NCBI RefSeq assembly: GCF_963924675.1 | Contig: NC_089222.1 | Location: 186,001 to 250,000 of the forward strand | DNA length: 64,000 bases | Source: Phocoena phocoena | Taxonomy: Eukaryota; Chordata; Mammalia; Artiodactyla; Phocoenidae | Direction: 5' to 3' | Shown here: piece by piece, positions 37,152 to 51,121 of the stretch | Numbering within the stretch: the stretch's first letter is position 1 | How the letters are laid out: the number at the start of each line of letters is the position of its first letter | Notes under the pieces: model-generated | Databases searched by the model: none | Told to the model about the DNA's origin: nothing | What the model saw: only the letters and a program-made list of their open reading frames with translations | Made by a program: the position numbers and the translations under genes

Positions 37152-38897
37152 TTGGCCAAAAAGGGCGTATGCGTTTTTTCCTGAATATATTCAGGAAAAA
37201 ACGCATACGCCCTTTTTGGCCAACCAAGCAAGCCTGTAAAGGAAATCTGCACTACAATGAAGTCTCACAGCCTCCCGGGCAAAAGGGCCATCTGAAAAAA
37301 GTGTAAAATCCAGAAAGGTAGGACAGGATATGGAGAACAGGGAGCCTTGTTATATTGATTGGCAGGATGTAAATTGCCAGCAGCCACCCTGGAGAAGTGT
37401 ATGGTGTTTCCTGAAACACGTAAGAAACAAAGCAACACAGCCTATGGCACTTCCACTTATGGTCCTATAGCTTACGGAAATTAAAATCAAAAACAGACAG
37501 CCACCCCAATATTTGGGACGGCTGTGTTCACAAGAAGCTCGTCTACAGTATCAGGTAAATATCCCAGAAAGCAAAAAATGGATAAAGAATTTGTGCAACG
37601 TACGTACAAGGCAAAATCACTCAGCAATGAAATCTGTGTCATCAGGCCCGTAGCGGCATAGTGAGAGGATGCAGATACGGTGATTCTTCGTGAGCTACGT
37701 CACACAGAAAAAGAAACACCATAAGATATCACTAATACACGGAATGTAAAGTTGACTACACATGAACTGAATTACAAAACAGAACAGGGTCTCAAATTTA
37801 GAAAACCAACTAGTGCTTGCTTATGGGGAAAGGTGCGTTGGGGTGCTGCATAAAACCAGAGACTGAAATTAGCACAGATAACTTTCCATAAGCCAAATAT
37901 ATAATAGACAAGACCTACTCCTTGCTCAACGAAATGGACCCAACACCACATATTCAATGCCTAGGTATATACCTGACTAGGAAGAATCTTAAAACCCAGG
38001 GATATATATGTCTCCGTAAGAGAATCAAGCGTGTGTACAGCGGCCGAAACGCAGCAGTGAAAATCCGATAAATCCCATTATCAAAATAAATTTCGAAAAC
38101 AAAACACAAAGACAGTGAAATAGAGAGCAATTCTTAAATAATTCACTCAGGGCATGTGATGCAAGCGGGATTGACCACATCTACACCCACAGCTGGTTGA
38201 GACATAAGGCTGGACACTTCAGGCTGATAGCATTGGTGAGTTTCGGTGAGCAAATGCAGACCCTTTGAAGTCTTACTGCATGGTACCCATTCCATGGGTC
38301 CCAACTCTCCAGGTTCAAGGGTTTCTTCCACCAGCTAAAACACGCATGGGAAACCCAGAGTATCGTCCACCGTGTGATTGGGAAACGATTTAAAATGCAT
38401 CTCAGTTTTCGTATCCTGGTCCTCGGGTTCAACATTCCAGATGCTTTACTAACACTCTCCCCGCTTGGAGAGTCAGTGCCTTTAACCTCCTCTTTGGCAC
38501 AGCTTGCAATTTCTGTGCAAGATGAAGAGGAATAGGGAGAACCAATGAGAGACTAGCTGTAGGTGTCTGTACGGGCAAATGTAACGCTCATTGCCCACCA
38601 GGAAGAGGAATTAAACAAAGGCTCAGTGTGCCCTGCTGGAAACAGATTAGGGCCTGAAGCAATCCTGCGGTTTTGTTCCCAGCTCACAAGAAAGCGAGTT
38701 GAAGAAAGGAGCTCAGGGGCACTGTAATTCACAAACCTGCAGAGTTATAAATGACAGCTATCCTCCAAAAATATATTGAAGTAAGCCTGCGAAGGGGACT
38801 TGAAAGCGGGGCAGAATTTCAGGAAAACGATTGCATGGGTAGACTGGAATTGCCCTGAAAGCATAGGAAAAGAGGCAGAACATCGACAATGATGCAC
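37152..38897 (+). repeat. Satellite unit 19, type A, exact palindrome
   Basis: Exact palindrome (37152-37223). The sequence just before it is slightly shortened (CATTGCACGGGTAG). Confidence 0.88.
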
Positions 38898-40644
38898 TTG
38901 GCCAAAAAGGGCGTATGCGTTTTTTCCTGAATATATTCAGGAAAAAACTCATACGCCCTTTTTGGCCAACCAAGCAAGCCTGTAAAGGAAATCTGCACTA
39001 CAATGAAATCTCACTGCCCCCGGGGCAAAAGGGCCATCTGAAAAAAGTGTAAAATCCAGAAAGGTAGGACAGGATATGGAGAACAGGGAGCCTTGTTTTG
39101 CTGATTGGCAGGATGTAAATTGCCAGCAGCCACCCTGGAGAAGTGTATGGTGTTTCCTGAAACACGTAAGAAACAAAGCAACACAGCCTATGGCACTTCC
39201 ACTTATGGTCCTATAGCTTACAGAAATTAAAATCAAAAACAGACAGCCACCCCAATATTTGGGACGGCTGTGTTCACAAGAAGCTCGTCTACAGTATCAG
39301 GTAAATATCCCAGAAAGCAAAAAATGGATAAAGAAGTTGTGGCACGTACGTACAATGCAATATCACTCAGCAATGAAATCTGTGTCATCAGGCCCGTAGC
39401 GACATAGTGAGTGGATGCAGGTACGGTGATTCTACGTGAACTACGTCACACAGAAAAAGAAACATCATAAGATATCACTCATACACGGAATGTAAACTTG
39501 ACTACACATGAACTGAATTACAAAACAGAACAGGGTCTCAAATTTAGAAAACCAACTAGTGCTTGCTTATGGGAAAAGGTGCCTTGGGGTGCTGCATAAA
39601 CAAGATACTGAAATTAGCACAGATAACTTTCCATAAGCCAAATATGTAATAGACAAGACCTACTCCTTGCTCAACGAAATGGACCCAACACCACATATTC
39701 AACGCCTAGGAATATACCTGACTAGGAAGAACCTTAAAACCCATGGATATATATGTCTCCGTAAGAGAATCAAGCGTGTGTACAGCGGCCGAAAAGCAGC
39801 AGTGAAAATCCGATAAATCCCATTATCAAAATAAATTTCGAAAACAAAACACAAAGACAGTGAAATAGAGAGCAATTCTTAAATAATTCACTCAGGTCAT
39901 GTGATACAACCGGGATTCAACACATCTACACCCAGAGCTGGTTGAGACATAAGGCTGGACACTTCAAGGCTGATAGCACTGGTGAGTTTCGGTGAGCAAA
40001 TGCAGACCCTTTGAAGTCATACTGCATGGTACCTATTCCATGTGTCCCAACTCTTCGGGTTCAAGGGATTCTTACTCCAGCTAAAACATGCATGGGAAAC
40101 CCACAGTATGGTCCACCGTGTGATTGGGAAACGATTTAAAATGCATCTCAGTTTTCGTATCCTGGTCCTCGGGTTCACCATTCCAGATGCTTTACTAACA
40201 CTCTCCCCGCTTGGAGAGTCAGTGCCTTTAACCTCCTATTTGGCACAGCTTGCAATTTCTGTGCAAGATGAACAGGAATAGGGAGAACCAATGAGAGAAT
40301 AGATGTAGGGGTCTGCACGGGCAAATGTAACGCTCATTGCCCACCAGGAAGAGGAATTAAACAAAGGCTCAGCGTGCCCTGCTGACAACAGATTAGGGCC
40401 TGAAGCAATCCTGCGGTTTTTTGCCCAGCTCACAAGAAAGCGAGTTGAAGAAAGGAGCTCAGGGGCACTGTAATTCACAAACCTGCAGAGTTATAAATGA
40501 CAGCTATCCTCCAAAAATATATTGAAGCAAGCCTGCGAAGGGGAATTGAAAGCGGGGCAGAATTTCAGGAATACGATTGCAGGGGGTAGACTGGAATTGC
40601 CCTGAAAGCATAGGAAAAGAGGCAGAACGTCGACAATGATGCAC
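38898..40644 (+). repeat. Satellite unit 20, type A
   Basis: One mismatch in the palindrome right arm (AACTCATACG). Confidence 0.88.
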
Positions 40645-42391
40645 TTGGCCAAAAAGGGCGTATGCGTTTTTTCCTGAATATATTCAGGAAAAAACGCATA
40701 CGCCCTTTTTGGCCAACCAAGCAAGCCTGTAAATGAAATCTGCACTACAATGAAGTCTCACTGCCCCCCGGGCAAGAGGGCCATCTGAAAAAAGTGTGAA
40801 ATCCAGAAAGGTAGGACAGGATATGGAGAACAGGGAGCCTTGTTATGCTGATTGGCAGGATGTAAATTGCCAACAGCCACCCTGGAGAAGTGTATGGTGT
40901 TTCCTGAAAAACGTAAGAAATAAAGCAACACAGCCTATGGCAATTGCACTTATGGTCCTATTCCTTAGGGAAATTAAAATCAAAAACATAGAGCCACCCC
41001 AAAGTTTGGGACGGCTGTGTTCCCAAGAAGCTCGTCTACAGTACCAGGTAAATATCCCAGAAAGCAAAAAATGGATAAAGAAGTTGTGGCACGTACATGC
41101 AATGCAATGTCACTCAGCAATGAAATCTGTGTCATCAGGCCCGTAGCGGCATAGTGAGTGGATGCAGGTATGGTGATTCTACGTGAACTACGTCACACAG
41201 AAAAAGAAACATCATAAGATATCACTAATACACGGAATGTAAACTTGACTACACATGAACTGAATTACAAAACAGAACAGGGTATCAAATTTAGAAAACC
41301 AACTAGTGCTTGCTTATGGGGAAAGGAGCCTTGGGGTGCTGCATAAAACCAGAGACTGAAATTAGCACAGATAACTTTCCATAAGCCAAATATATAATAG
41401 ACAAGACCTACTCCTTCTTCAACGAAATGGACCCAACACCACATATTCAACGCCTAGGAATATACCTGACTAGGAAGAAACTTAAAACCCATGGATATAT
41501 ATGTCTCCGTAACAGAATCAAGCGTGTGTACATCGGCATAAATGCAGCAGTGAAAATCCGATAAATCCCATTATCAAAATAAATTTCAAAAACAAAACAC
41601 AACGACAGTGAAATAGAGAGCAATTCTTAAATAATTCACTCAGGGCATGTGATGCAACCGGGATTGACCACATCTACACCCAGAGCTGGTTGAGACATAA
41701 GGCTGGACACTTCAGGCTGATAGCTTTGGTGAGTTTCTGTGAGCAGATGCAGACCCTTTGAAGTCATACTGCATGGTACCCATTCCATGGGTCCCAACTC
41801 TACAGGTTCAAGGGATTCTTCCTCCAGCTAAAACATGCATGGGAAACCCAGAGTATCGTCCACCGTGTGATAGGGAAACGATTTAAAATGCATCTCAGTT
41901 TTCGTATCCTGGTCCTCGGGTTCACCATTCCAGATGCATTACTAACACTCTCCCCACTTGGAGAGTCAGTGCCTTTAACCTCCTCTTTGGCACAGCTTGC
42001 AATTTCTGTGCAAGATGAACAGGAATAGGGAGAACCAATGAGAGACTAGCTGTAGGTGTCTGCACGGGCAAATGTAACACTCATTGTCCAACAGGAAGAG
42101 GAATTAAACAAAGGCTCAGTGTGCCCTGCTGGAAACAGATTAGGGCCTGAAGCAATCCTGCGGTTTTGTGCCCAGCTCACAAGAAAACGAGTTGAAGAAA
42201 GGAGCTCAGGGGCACTGTAATTCACAAACCTGCAGAGTTATAAATGACAGCTATCCTCCAAAAATATATTGAAGTAAGCCTGCGAAGGGGACTTGAAAGC
42301 GGGGCAGAATTTCAGGAAAACGATTGCAGGGGGTAGACTGGAATTGCCCTGAAAGCATAGGAAAAGAGGCACAACGTCGACAATGATGCAC
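40645..42391 (+). repeat. Satellite unit 21, type B, exact palindrome
   Basis: Exact palindrome (40645-40716). The ORF2-derived frame is open at 40796-41146, one of the longer stretches in the array. Confidence 0.88.
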
Positions 42392-44137
42392 TTGGCCAAA
42401 AAGAGCGTATGCGTTTTTTCCTGAATATATTCAGGAAAAAACGCTTACGCCCTTTTTGGCCAACATAGCTAGCCTGTAAGGAAATCTGCACTACAATGAA
42501 GTCTCACTGCCCCCCGGGCAAAAGGGCCATCTGAAAAAAGTGTAAATTCCAGAAACGTAGGACAGGATATGGAGAACACGGAGCCTTGTTATGCTGATTG
42601 GCAGGATGTAAATTGCCAGCAGCCACCCTGGAGAAGTGTATGGTGTTTCCTGAAACACGTAAGAAACAAAGCAACACAGCCTATGGCACTTCCACTTATG
42701 GTCCTATAGCTTACGGAAATTAAAATCCAAAACAGACAGCCACCCCAATATTTGGGACGGCTGTGTTCACAAGAAGCTCGTCAACAGTATCAGGTAAATA
42801 TCCCAGAAAGCAAAAAATGGATAAAGAAGTTGTGGCACGTATGTACAATGCAATATCACTCAGCAATGAAATCTCTGTCATCAGGCCCGTAGCGGCATAG
42901 TGAGTGGATGCAGGTACGGTGATTCTACGTGAACTACGTCACACAGAAAAAGAAACATCATAAGATATCACTAATACACGGAATGTAAACTTGACTACAC
43001 ATGAACTCAATTACAAAACAGAATAGGATCTCAAATTTAGAAAACCAACTAGTGCTTGCTTATGGGGAAAGGTGCCTCGGTGTGCTGCATAAAACCAGAG
43101 ACTGAAATTAGCACAGATAACTTTTCATAAGCTAAATATGTAATAGACAAGACCTACTCCTTGCTCAACGAAATGGACTCAACACCACATATTCAACGCA
43201 TAACAATATACCTGACTAGGAAGAATCTTAAAACCCATGGATATATATGTCTCCGTAAGAGAATCAAGCATGTGTACAGCGGCCTAAACGCAGCAGTGAA
43301 AATCCGATAAATCCCATTATCAAAATAAATTTCGAAAACAAAACACAATGACAGTGAAATAGAGAGCAATTCTTAAATAATTCACTCAGGGCATGTGATG
43401 CAACCGGGATTGACCACATCTACACCCAGAGCTGGTTGAGACATAAGGCTGGACACTTCAGGCTGATAGCATTGGTGAGTTTCGGTGAGCAAATGCAGAC
43501 CCTTTGAAGTCATACTGCATGGCACCCATTCCATGGGTCCCAACTCTCCAGGTTCAAGGGATTCTTCCTCCAGCTTAATCATGCATGGGAAACCCAGAGT
43601 ATCGTCCACCATGTGATTGGCAAACGATTTAAAATGCATCTCAGTTTTCGTATCCTGGTCCTCGGGTTCACCATTCCAGATGCTTTACTAAAACTCTCCC
43701 CGCTTGGAGAGTCAGTGCCTTTAACCTCCTGTTTGGCACAGCTTGCAATTTCTATGCAAGATGAACAGGAAAAGGGAGAACCAATGAGAGACTAGCTGTA
43801 GGTGTCTGCACGGGCAAATGTAACGCTCATTGCCCACCAGGAAGAGGAATTAAACAAAGGCTCAGTGTGCCCTGCTGGAAACAGATTAGGGCCTGAAACA
43901 ATCCTGCGGTTTTGTGCCCAGCTCACAAGAAAGCGAGTTGAAGAAAGGAGCTCAGGGGCACTGTAATTCACAAACATGCAGAGTTATAAATGACAGCTAT
44001 CCTCCAAAAATATATTGAAGTAAGACTGCGAAGGGGACTTGAAAGCGGGGCAGAATTTCAGGAAAACGATTGCAGGGGGTAGACTGGAATTGCCCTGAAA
44101 GCATAGGAAAACAGGCAGAACGTCGGCAATGATGCAC
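42392..44137 (+). repeat. Satellite unit 22, type A, parent of a one-unit duplication
   Basis: Private changes CGCTTACG, AACATAGCTAGCC, GTAAATTCCAG and GAATAGGATCTC are shared with unit 23. It differs from unit 23 upstream of and within the left palindrome arm (A at 42404). Confidence 0.9.
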
Positions 44138-45883
44138 TTGGCCAAAAAGGGCGTATGCGTTTTTTCCTGAATATATTCAGGAAAAAACGCTTACGCCCTT
44201 TTTGGCCAACATAGCTAGCCTGTAAGGAAATCTGCACTACAATGAAGTCTCACTGCCCCCCGGGCAAAAGGGCCATCTGAAAAAAGTGTAAATTCCAGAA
44301 ACGTAGGACAGGATATGGAGAACACGGAGCCTTGTTATGCTGATTGGCAGGATGTAAATTGCCAGCAGCCACCCTGGAGAAGTGTATGGTGTTTCCTGAA
44401 ACACGTAAGAAGCAAAGCAACACAGCCTATGGCACTTCCACTTATGGTCCTATAGCTTACGGAAATTAAAATCCAAAACAGACAGCCACCCCAATATTTG
44501 GGACGGCTGTGTTCACAAGAAGCTCGTCAACAGTATCAGGTAAATATCCCAGAAAGCAAAAAATGGATAAAGAAGTTGTGGCACGTATGTACAATGCAAT
44601 ATCACTCAGCAATGAAATCTCTGTCATCAGGCCCGTAGCGGCATAGTGAGTGGATGCAGGTACGGTGATTCTACGTGAACTACGTCACACAGAAAAAGAA
44701 ACATCATAAGATATCACTAATACACGGAATGTAAACTTGACTACACATGAACTCAATTACAAAACAGAATAGGATCTCAAATTTAGAAAACCAACTAGTG
44801 CTTGCTTATGGGGAAAGGTGCCTCGGTGTGCTGCATAAAACCAGAGACTGAAATTAGCACAGATAACTTTTCATAAGCCAAATATGTAATAGACAAGACC
44901 TACTCCTTGCTCAACGAAATGGACTCAACACCACATATTCAACGCATAACAATATACCTGACTAGGAAGAATCTTAAAACCCATGGATATATATGTCTCC
45001 GTAAGAGAATCAAGCATGTGTACAGCGGCCTAAACGCAGCAGTGAAAATCCGATAAATCCCATTATCAAAATAAATTTCGAAAACAAAACACAATGACAG
45101 TGAAATAGAGAGCAATTCTTAAATAATTCACTCAGGGCATGTGATGCAACCGGGATTGACCACATCTACACCCAGAGCTGGTTGAGACATAAGGCTGGAC
45201 ACTTCAGGCTGATAGCATTGGTGAGTTTCGGTGAGCAAATGCAGACCCTTTGAAGTCATACTGCATGGCACCCATTCCATGGGTCCCAACTCTCCAGGTT
45301 CAAGGGATTCTTCCTCCAGCTTAATCATGCATGGGAAACACAGAGTATCGTCCACCATGTGATTGGCAAACGATTTAAAATGCATCTCAGTTTTCGTATC
45401 CTGGTCCTCGGGTTCACCATTCCAGATGCTTTACTAAAACTCTCCCCGCTTGGAGAGTCAGTGCCTTTAACCTCCTGTTTGGCACAGCTTGCAATTTCTA
45501 TGCAAGATGAACAGGAAAAGGGAGAACCAATGAGAGACTAGCTGTAGGTGTCTGCACGGGCAAATGTAACGCTCATTGCCCACCAGGAAGAGGAATTAAA
45601 CAAAGGCTCAGTGTGCCCTGCTGGAAACAGATTAGGGCCTGAAACAATCCTGCGGTTTTGTGCCCAGCTCACAAGAAAGCGAGTTGAAGAAAGGAGCTCA
45701 GGGGCACTGTAATTCACAAACATGCAGAGTTATAAATGACAGCTATCCTCCAAAAATATATTGAAGTAAGACTGCGAAGGGGACTTGAAAGCGGGGCAGA
45801 ATTTCAGGAAAACGATTGCAGGGGGTAGACTGGAATTGCCCTGAAAGCATAGGAAAACAGGCAGAACGTCGGCAATGATGCAC
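44138..45883 (+). repeat. Satellite unit 23, type A, recent copy of unit 22
   Basis: Near-identical to unit 22 over the whole unit. Left of position 44150 it resembles unit 24; right of 44216 it resembles unit 22. The unequal exchange therefore happened between 44151 and 44215, almost wholly inside the palindrome (44138-44209). Confidence 0.9.
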
Positions 45884-47628
45884 TTGGCCAAAAAGGGCGT
45901 ATGCGTTTTTTCCTGAATATATTCAGGAAAAAACGCTTACGCCCTTTTTGGCCAACATAGCAAGCCTGTAAGGAAATCTGCACTACAATGAAGTCTCACT
46001 GCCCCCCGGGCAAAAGGGCCATCTGAAAAAAGTGTAAAATCCAGAAACGTAGGACAGGATATGGAGAACAGGGAGCCTTGTTATGCTGATTGGCAGGATG
46101 TAAATTGCCAGCAGCCACCCTGGAGAAGTGTATGGTGTTTCCTGAAACACGTAAGAAACAAAGCAACTCAGCCTATGGCACTTCGATTTATGGTCCTATA
46201 GCTTACGGAAATTAAAATCAAAAACAGACAGCCACCCCAATATTTGGGACGGCTGTGTTCACAAGAAGCTCGTCTACAGTATCAGGTAAATATCCCAGAA
46301 ACAAAAAATGGATAAAGAAGTTGTGGCACGTACGTACAATGCAATATCACTCAGCAATGAAATCTGTGTCACCAGGCCCGTAGCGGCATAGTGAGTGGAT
46401 GCAGGTACGGTGATTCTACGAGAACTATGTCACACAGAAAAAGAAACATCATAAGATATCACTAATACACGGAATGTAAACTTGACTACACATGAACTGA
46501 ATTACAAAACAGAACAGGGTCTCAAATTTAGAAAATCAACTAGTGCTTGCTTATGGGGAAAGGTGCCTTGGGGTGCAGCATAAAACCAGAGACTGAAATT
46601 AGAACAGATAACTTTCCATAAGCCAAATATGTAATAGACAAGACCTACTCCTTGTTCAACGAAATGGACCCAAAACCACATATTCAATGCCTAGGAATAT
46701 ACCTGACTAGGAATAACCTTAAAACCCATGGATATATATGTCTCCGTAAGAGAATCAAGCGTGTGTACAGCGGCCGAAAAGCAGCAGTGAAAATCCGATA
46801 AATCCCATTATCACAATAAATTTCGAAAACAAAACACAAAGACAGTGAAATACAGAGCAATTCTTAAATAATTAACTCAGGGCATGTGATGCAACCGGGA
46901 TTGACCACATCTACACCCAGAGCAGGTTGAGACATAAGGCTGGACACTTCAGGCTGATAGCATTGGTGAGTTTCGGTGAGCAAATGCAGACCCTTTGAAG
47001 TCATACTGCATGGTACCCATTCCATGGGTCCCAACTCTCCAGGTTCAAGGGATTCTTCCTCCAGCTAAAACATGCATGGGAAACCCAGAGTATCGTCCAC
47101 CGTGTGATTGGGAAACGATTTAAAATGCATCTGAGTTTTCGTATCCTGGTCCTCGGGTTCACCATTCCAGATGCTTTACTAACACTCTCCCCGCTTGGAG
47201 AGTCAGTGCCTTTAACCTCCTGTTTGGCACAGCTTGCTATTTCTGTGCAAGATGAACAGGAATAGGGAGAACCAATGAGAGACTAGCTGTAGGTGTCTGC
47301 ACGGGCAAATGTAACGCTCATTGCCCACCAGGAAGAGGAATTAAACAAAGGCTCAGCGTGCCCTGCCCGAAAGAGTTTACGGCCTGAAGCAATCCTGCGG
47401 TTTTGTGCCCAGCTCACAAGAAAGAGAGTTGAAGAAAGGAGCTCATGGGCACTGTAATTCACAAACCTGAGTAGTTATAAATGACAGCTATCTTCCAAAA
47501 GTATATTGAAGTAAGCCTGCGAAGGGGACTTGAAAGCGGGGCAGAATTTCAGGAAAACGATTGCACGGGGTAGACTGGAATTGCCCTGAAAGCATAGGAA
47601 AAGAGGCAGAACGTCGACAATGATGCAC
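45884..47628 (+). repeat. Satellite unit 24, type A
   Basis: Shares the left flank and CGCTTACG arm with unit 23, then departs (AGCAAGCC instead of AGCTAGCC). Two bases are lost in AGAAACAAAAAATGG. Confidence 0.88.
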
Positions 47629-49376
47629 TTGGCCAAAAAGGGCGTATGCGTTTTTTCCTGAATATATTCAGGAAAAAACGCATACGCCCTTTTTGGCCAA
47701 CCAAGCAAGCCTGTAAAGGAAATCTGCACTATAATGAAATATCACTGCCCCCCCGGGCAAAAGGGCCATCTCAAAAAAGTGTAAAATCCAGAAAGTTAGG
47801 ACAAGATATGGAGAAGAGGGAGCCTTATTATGCTGATTGGCAGGATGTAAATTGCCAACAGCCACCCTGGAGAAGTGTATGGTGTTTCCTGAAACACGTA
47901 AGTAATAAAGCAACACAGCCTATCGCAATTGCACTTATGGTCCTATTGCTTAGGGAAATTAAAATCAAAAACAGAGAGCCACCCCAAAGTTTGGGACGGC
48001 TGTGTTCCCAAGAAGCCCGTCTACAGTACCAGGTAAATATCCCAGAAAGCAAAAAATGGATAAAGAAGTTGTGGCACGTACGTGCAATGCAATATCCCTC
48101 AGCAATGAAATCTGTGTCATCAGGCCCATAGCGGCATAGTGAGTGGATGCAGGTACGGTGATTCTACGTGAACTACGTCACACAGAAAAAGAAACATCAT
48201 AAGATATCACTAATACTCGGAATGTAAACTTGACTACACATGAACTGATTTACAAAACAGAACAGGGTCTCAAATTTAGAAAACCAACTAGTGCTTGCTT
48301 ATGTGGAAAGGTGCCTTGGGGTGCTGCATAAAACCAGAGACTGAAATTAGCACAGATAACATTCCATAAGCCAAATATGTAATAGACAAGACCTACTCCT
48401 TGCTCAACGAAATGGACTCAACACCACATATTCAACGCCTAGGAATATACCTGACTAGGAAGAATCTTAAAACCCATGGATTTATATGTCTCCGTAAGAG
48501 AATCAAGCGTGTGTACAGCGGCATAAACGCAGCAGTGAAAATCTGATAAATCTCATTATCAAAATAAATTTCAAAAACAAAACACAAAGACAGTGAAATA
48601 GAGAGCAATTCTTAAATAATTCACTCAGGGCATGTGATGCAACCGGGATTGACCACATCTACACCCAGAGCTGGTTGAGACATAAGGCTGGACACTTCAG
48701 GCTGATAGCATTGGTGAGTTTCGGTGAGCAAATGCAGACCCTTTGAAGTCATACTGCATGGTACCCATTCCATGGGTCCCAACTCTCCAGGTTCAAGGGA
48801 TTCTTCCTCCAGCTAAAACATGCATGGGAAACCCAGAGTATCGTCCACCGTGTGATTGGGAAATGATTTAAAATGCATCTCAGTTTTCGTATCCTGGTCC
48901 TCGGGTTCACCATTCCAGATGCTTTACTAACACTCTCCCCGCTTGGAGAGTCAGTGCCTTTAACCTCCTCTTTGGCACAGCTTGCAATTTCTGTGCAAGA
49001 TGAACAGGAATAGGGAGAACCAATGAGAGACTAGCTGTAGGTGTCTGCTCGGGCAAATGTAACGCTCATTTCCCACCAGGAAGAGGAATTAACCAAAGGC
49101 TCAGCGTGCCCTGCCGGAAACAGATTAGGGCCTGAAGCAATCCTGCGGTTTTGTGCCCAGCTCACAAGAAAGCGAGTTGAAGAAAGGAGCTCAGGGGCAC
49201 TGTAATTCACAAACCTGCAGAGTTATAAATGACAGCTATCCTCCAAAAATATATTGAAGTAAGCCTGCGAAGGGGACTTGAAAGCGGGGCAGAGTTTCAG
49301 GAAAACGATTGCAGGGGGTAGACTGGAATTGCCCTGAAAGCATAGGAAAAGAGGCAGAACGTCGACATTGATGCAC
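47629..49376 (+). repeat. Satellite unit 25, type B, exact palindrome
   Basis: Exact palindrome (47629-47700). It has the longest open ORF2-derived frame of the array, 47646-48131, running from inside the palindrome. This is the sum of shared sequence and a favourable C-tract length, not evidence of coding. Confidence 0.88.
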
Positions 49377-51121
49377 TTGGCCAAAAAGGGCATATGCGTT
49401 TTTTCCTGAATATATTCAGGAAAAAACACATATGCCCTTTTTGGCCAACCAAGCAAGCCTGTAAAGAAATCTGCACTACAATGAAATCTCACTGCCCCCC
49501 GGGCAAAAGGGCCATCTGAAAAAAGTGTAAAATCCAGAAAGGTAGGATTAGATATGGAGAACAGGGAGCCTTGTTATGCTGATTGGCAGGATGTAAATTG
49601 CCAACAGCCACCCTGGAGAAGTGTATGGTGTTTCCTGAAACACGTAAGTAATAAAGCAACACAGCGTATCGCAATTGCACTTATGGTCCTATAGCTTAGG
49701 GAAATTAAAATCAAAAACAGAGAGCCACCCCAAAGTTTGGACGGCTGTGTTCCCAAGAAGCCCGTCTACAGTACCAGGTAAATATCCCAGAAAGCAAAAA
49801 ATGGATAAAGAAGTTGTGGCACGTACGTGCAATGCAATATCACTCAGCAATGAAATCTGTGTCATCAGGCCCATAGCGGCATAGTGAGTGGATGCAGGTA
49901 TGGTTATTCTACGTGAACTACGTCACACAGAAAAAGAAACATCATAAGATATCACTAATACACGGAATGTAAACTTGAGTACACATTAACTGAATTACAA
50001 ATCAGAACAGGGTCTCAAATTTAGAAAACCAACTAGTGATTGCTTATGGGGAAAGGTGCCTTGGTGTGCTGCATAAAACCAGAGACTGAAATTAGCACAG
50101 ATAACTTTCCATAAGCCAAATATGTAATAGAGAAGTCCTACTCCTTGCTCAACGAAATGGACTCAACACCACATATTCAACGCCTAGGAATATACCTGAC
50201 TAGGAAGAATCTTAAAACCCATGGATTTATATGTCTCTGTAAGAGAATCAAGCATGTGTACAGCGGAATATACGCAGCAGTGAAAATCCGATAAATCCCA
50301 TTATCAAAATAAATTTCAAAAACAGAACACAAAGACAGTGAAATAGAGAGCACTTCTTAAATAATTCACTCAGGGCATGTGATGCAACCGGGATTGACCA
50401 CATCTACACCCAGAGCTGGTTGAGACATAAGGCTGGACACTTCAGGCTGATAGCATTGGTGAGTTTCGGTGAGCAAATGCAGACCCTTTGAAGTCATACT
50501 GCATGGTACCCATTCCATGGGTCCCAACTCTCCAGGTTCAAAGGATTCTTCCTTCAGCTAAAACATGCATGGGAAACACAGAGTATGGTACACCGTGAGA
50601 TTGGGAAACGATTTAAAATGCATCTCAGTTTTCGTATCCTTGTCCTCGGGTTCACCATTCCAGATGCTTAACTAACACTCTCCCCGCTTGGAGAGTCAGT
50701 GCTTTTAACCTCCTGTTTGGCACAGTTTGCAATTTCTGTGCAAGATGAACAGGAATAAGGAGAACCAATGAGAGACTAGCTGTAGGTGTCTGCACGGGCA
50801 AATGTAACACTCATTGCCCAGCAGGAAGAGGAATTAAACAAAGGCTCTGTGTGCCCTGCTGGAAACAGATTAGGGCCTCAAGCAATCCTGCGGTTTTGTG
50901 CCCAGCTCACAAGAAAGCGAGTTGAAGAAAGGAGCTCAGGGGCACTGTAATTCACAAACCTGCAGAGTTATAAATGACAGCTATCCTCCAAAAATATATT
51001 GAAGTAAGCCTGCGAAGGGGACTTGAAAGCGGGGCAGAATTTCAGGAAAACGATTGCAGGGGGTAGACTGGAATTGCCCTGAAAGCATAGGAAAAGAGGC
51101 ACAACGTCGACAATGATGCAC
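49377..51121 (+). repeat. Satellite unit 26, type B, paired arm change
   Basis: The palindrome arms carry matching changes at 49392 (G to A) and 49433 (C to T), which keep pairing, plus one unpaired change at 49428. From about 49970 its private variants (TTGAGTACAC, AGTGATTGC, GGAATATACGC) reappear in unit 29. Confidence 0.88.
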
